NCBI GenBank assembly: GCA_964632135.1 | Contig: CAZWEI010000024.1 | Span: 1 to 17,649, forward strand | Reading direction: 5' to 3' | DNA: 17,649 nt | Source of the DNA: JBFMAP01 sp964632135 | GTDB lineage: Archaea > Micrarchaeota > Micrarchaeia > Burarchaeales > JBFMAP01 | Shown: piece by piece, positions 15,706-17,649 of the stretch | Numbering within the stretch: position 1 is the first letter of the stretch | Layout of the letters: each line of letters begins with the position of its first letter | Notes under the pieces: generated by a model | The model's database searches: none | Told to the model about the DNA's origin: nothing | What the model saw: only the letters and a program-made list of their open reading frames with translations | Program-made: the position numbers and the translations under genes

Positions 15706-17514
15706 TCAGCGCCTTCCTTTCTTTGCTCGTTCGTGCGACACATCGTGATGTCCGTGCCTTTTTCTCAAAAGAATGAACAGCACGCCAACCGACAACGCCC
15801 CAACCGCGGCGACACCCACGAAAACGTAAACCAGCGCGCCAACGTCGATACTCGCACCGTGCATCGCACCCTCGCTTTCTTTGCCCGCTTCAGTTCCGGC
15901 TATCGTTTTTCTCATCCCGCTCGTCGCGTTGTCGAGCTCCTCCGCGAACTTTCCCATCCTGTACGCGTTGAGGATTTCGTCCTTCTTGAGTGTCGCTTTC
16001 GCGCGGTAGTATCTCGCGTGCGCTTGGTAGATCCCGGCCCAGAAATTATCAACCCTCCCCTCAACAACCTCGTCGGTAATTTTCACCGCGTCGTCGTAGT
16101 TCTCGGCGCTGACCTCCTCGCCAGCCTCGACAGTCGCGCGCGCATAAACCGCGTCGAAAATCGCGGCCCCGTACCTTCCCTTGTCAAACGCGCTCTTCGC
16201 GGCGTCCAGGTGCCAGAGCGCGTCATCGATTCCCTCAGCAGGCAGCGAGCCGAGGTAATCCTCCGCCCCCCCTATCCTCCTGCGCGCGGTTTCCTTAAAT
16301 TTGCTTTCATCAACGCCCGCGCCTCCAAAGTCGACATCCATCATTCTTTTCGCGACGCTGCACCAGCTTTCCGCGTACAGCGCCTCCCTGAGCGCGGCGA
16401 GCACCTCCTCGTCCGTCTTATACGCACCATCCTTCACCTCCGCGATTTTTTTCTCGGCCCACGTGAGCCTGAGCTGCGCGCCTATCAGCCACTCCATGTT
16501 CGCGCCGGTCATTTTTTTCTCGCGAATGCCAGCGATGCAGCCTTCCACAGCAGCAATCTCGGAGTCGAGGTCCTCCTTCGAGATGTTACTGCGCGCGAGC
16601 AGCGAGGCATCAATCTGCGCGAGGAACATGTTGTTGCCAGCGCTGTAAAGGTAATTCTTCTCGAGAAGTTCCGCGGACTCGTTGAGTTTTGAATTAAAAT
16701 ACGCGATGACGGCCGGGTCCGCGTTCTCATTCCCCGCGAGTTTCCGTATGCTCTCGTTCGTGTCCGCGAGCACCCCGCCCACAATTTTTTTGAACTCCCC
16801 GAACTCGCGCGAGCCGGACGGCGCTATCCGCTCGAAGTTCTGGACCGGCAGCTTCGCGACCGCGCTTTCGACATACTTTTTTGGCGCCGTCCCCTCGGGC
16901 GCGAAAACGAACTCGCTCGCGTCGTTGATGTTCCTCACCTCCACGAGCGTTATGTTGAATTTCCCGAGAAGGACCTTCATCAGCATCCTCGATGACGGGT
17001 CCTGCTCCGGCACGACGAAATACCCGAGCCCGCGGAGCGACGCGGCCTTCGCCTTCTCGAGCACGCCGCCGACCTCGCCGACGCGCCCGTCGTCTTCAAT
17101 GGTGCCCGTTATCGTTGCGTCCTTCCTTATGGTCCTGTTCTCTACGGCAGCGAGCACGAGCACAGTCATCGCGGCGCCCGCGCTCGGGCCGTCCACGATG
17201 CGCGCGCTGCTGGACTCGCTTATCTTGAAAAGAACATCATAATCCTCCTCTGTTTTGTTAGCGAGCCCCATCGCGATCTCGACCGCGGTTTTCTCAGACG
17301 ACTGCGTGTAGACGCCGACGAGCGGCTCGGTCGAGAAGTACACAGAGCCGTCGCCCGGCCTGACCTCGACGCTGAGCTGGAGAAGCTCGCCCTTCCCCTC
17401 GTCCACTATCGCGGGAACAAGCATTTCCCTTTTCGCGCCCGCGCACCCGCTCTCGCCGCCGACTGCGACAGCAAGAATTGCAATGAAGAATATAACCGCG
17501 ATATATTTTTTCAT
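15706..17514 (-). CDS. Secreted/membrane-anchored Lon-like (S16) serine protease
   Basis: This 602-residue protein carries an isolated Lon-type proteolytic domain without the AAA+ ATPase. The catalytic Ser is in DGPSAGAAMT (Ser111), and the Lys of the Ser-Lys dyad is in VGGVLEKAKAASLRG (Lys154). The N-terminus is a signal peptide (KKYIAVIFFIAILAVAV), and the C-terminus is one membrane segment (about 559-583) followed by a basic tail, so the protease would face outside and be anchored. Between them lie about 330 mostly helical residues. This matches the predicted archaeal serine proteases of COG1750. The frame extends back to 17610, but that part overlaps the tRNA gene, so ATG 17514 is chosen. 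Confidence 0.88.
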   Translation of the reverse strand: MKKYIAVIFFIAILAVAVGGESGCAGAKREMLVPAIVDEGKGELLQLSVEVRPGDGSVYFSTEPLVGVYTQSSEKTAVEIAMGLANKTEEDYDVLFKISESSSARIVDGPSAGAAMTVLVLAAVENRTIRKDATITGTIEDDGRVGEVGGVLEKAKAASLRGLGYFVVPEQDPSSRMLMKVLLGKFNITLVEVRNINDASEFVFAPEGTAPKKYVESAVAKLPVQNFERIAPSGSREFGEFKKIVGGVLADTNESIRKLAGNENADPAVIAYFNSKLNESAELLEKNYLYSAGNNMFLAQIDASLLARSNISKEDLDSEIAAVEGCIAGIREKKMTGANMEWLIGAQLRLTWAEKKIAEVKDGAYKTDEEVLAALREALYAESWCSVAKRMMDVDFGGAGVDESKFKETARRRIGGAEDYLGSLPAEGIDDALWHLDAAKSAFDKGRYGAAIFDAVYARATVEAGEEVSAENYDDAVKITDEVVEGRVDNFWAGIYQAHARYYRAKATLKKDEILNAYRMGKFAEELDNATSGMRKTIAGTEAGKESEGAMHGASIDVGALVYVFVGVAAVGALSVGVLFILLRKRHGHHDVSHERAKKGRR

Positions 17515-17544
17515 CCAAGCACTCGCATACAAATTCGGCGAACA

Positions 17545-17553
17545 ATTTAAAAA
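17545..17553 (-). promoter_or_regulatory. TATA-like box before the protease gene, overlapping a T-run after the tRNA
   Basis: On the minus strand TTTTTAAAT lies five bases past the tRNA 3' end and 31-39 bases before the protease ATG. Its T5 run could end tRNA transcription, while the whole site could act as TATA box for the protease. Confidence 0.4.
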
Positions 17554-17558
17554 GCATA

Positions 17559-17649
17559 TGCGGCCGCCGGGATTTTCATTTTGGTTTTTTAACATTTTGA
17601 ACCCGGGCAATGAGCTTGGGAAGCTCAGATCCTACCAGGCTAGATTACG
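17559..17649 (-). tRNA. tRNA-Gly(CCC) with a T-loop intron, 5' end cut by the window
   Basis: Read on the minus strand, the first five acceptor bases lie beyond the window edge. Then come C6 G7, T8 A9 and a D-arm (ATCT/GGAT with loop AGCCTGGTA). The anticodon arm TGAGC-TTCCCAA-GCTCA has CCC at 17620-17618; the variable loop is TTGC and the T-stem CCGGG/CCCGG. The 3' acceptor strand CGGCCGC (17566-17560) predicts a 5' strand GCGGCCG, of which the visible CG agrees. The discriminator is A, typical for archaeal tRNA-Gly, and CCA is not encoded. The T-loop is 30 bases instead of 7; removing 23 bases restores TTCAAAT. Confidence 0.93.
17573..17595 (-). other. 23-nt tRNA intron at position 59/60 in the T-loop
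   Basis: On the minus strand UUCA (17601-17598, T-loop 54-57) pairs with UGAA (17578-17575) to give a 4-bp helix. It is flanked by 3-nt bulges AAA (17597-17595) and AAU (17574-17572). Cutting each bulge after its second base removes exactly 23 bases and leaves the standard loop UUCAAAU. This is bulge-helix-bulge geometry, although the intron's own inner helix is weak. Confidence 0.85.

Noticed and set aside
17515..17610. N-terminal extension of the protease reading frame by 32 codons
   Set aside because: It overlaps the tRNA-Gly gene, and the signal peptide begins at ATG 17514.

Overview
The window is archaeal. It encodes the small primase subunit, a GINS subunit, ribosomal proteins eL42 (L44e) and eS27, aIF2-alpha, Nop10, a PAC2-family chaperone, a UbiA-type lipid prenyltransferase, and a tRNA with a non-canonical intron. 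Genes are packed tightly: ATGA overlaps, stop codons that abut or overlap at two of the three convergent ends, and TATA boxes a few bases from genes. Several starts are TTG, each preceded by GGTG about five bases upstream. GCG and CGC codons dominate. The lineage cannot be fixed from the sequence; the compactness and the odd tRNA intron would fit a DPANN-like archaeon, but this is inference.

Layout. (1) 2-3715, plus strand: an information-processing run, priS (5' truncated) - gins51 - rpl44e - rps27e - aif2a - nop10 - PAC2. (2) 3733-5068, minus: agmatinase-type ureohydrolase and a pyruvoyl S-adenosylmethionine/arginine decarboxylase, i.e. polyamine synthesis. (3) 5307-7985: larC (minus), divergent from larE-larB (plus), which together encode the nickel-pincer nucleotide (NPN) cofactor pathway. 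(4) 7990-10155, plus: a UbiA prenyltransferase, purC interrupted by an in-frame TAG, and purE lacking one conserved histidine. (5) 10152-14996, minus: lysW - argX/lysX - argG - argG-like - coaBC. This reads as LysW-carrier arginine synthesis followed by argininosuccinate synthase. The two argG genes share 771 identical bases flanked by strongly diverged ends. (6) 15100-15705, plus: an ACT-domain regulator divergent from lysW, with a palindromic TATA box and GAAAC half-sites between them. (7) 15706-17514, minus: a secreted, membrane-anchored Lon-like (S16) serine protease. (8) 17559-17649, minus: tRNA-Gly(CCC), cut by the window edge, with a 23-nt intron in the T-loop.

The most notable items are the T-loop tRNA intron with its bulge-helix-bulge geometry, the apparent gene conversion between two argG paralogs of which one has a degenerate ATP-binding loop, the amber codon inside purC, and the candidate ACT-regulator switch upstream of the lysW-arg operon. 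The longest stretch without a gene is 5069-5306 (238 bases); it is AT-rich, and beyond a likely speH promoter I see nothing convincing in it.
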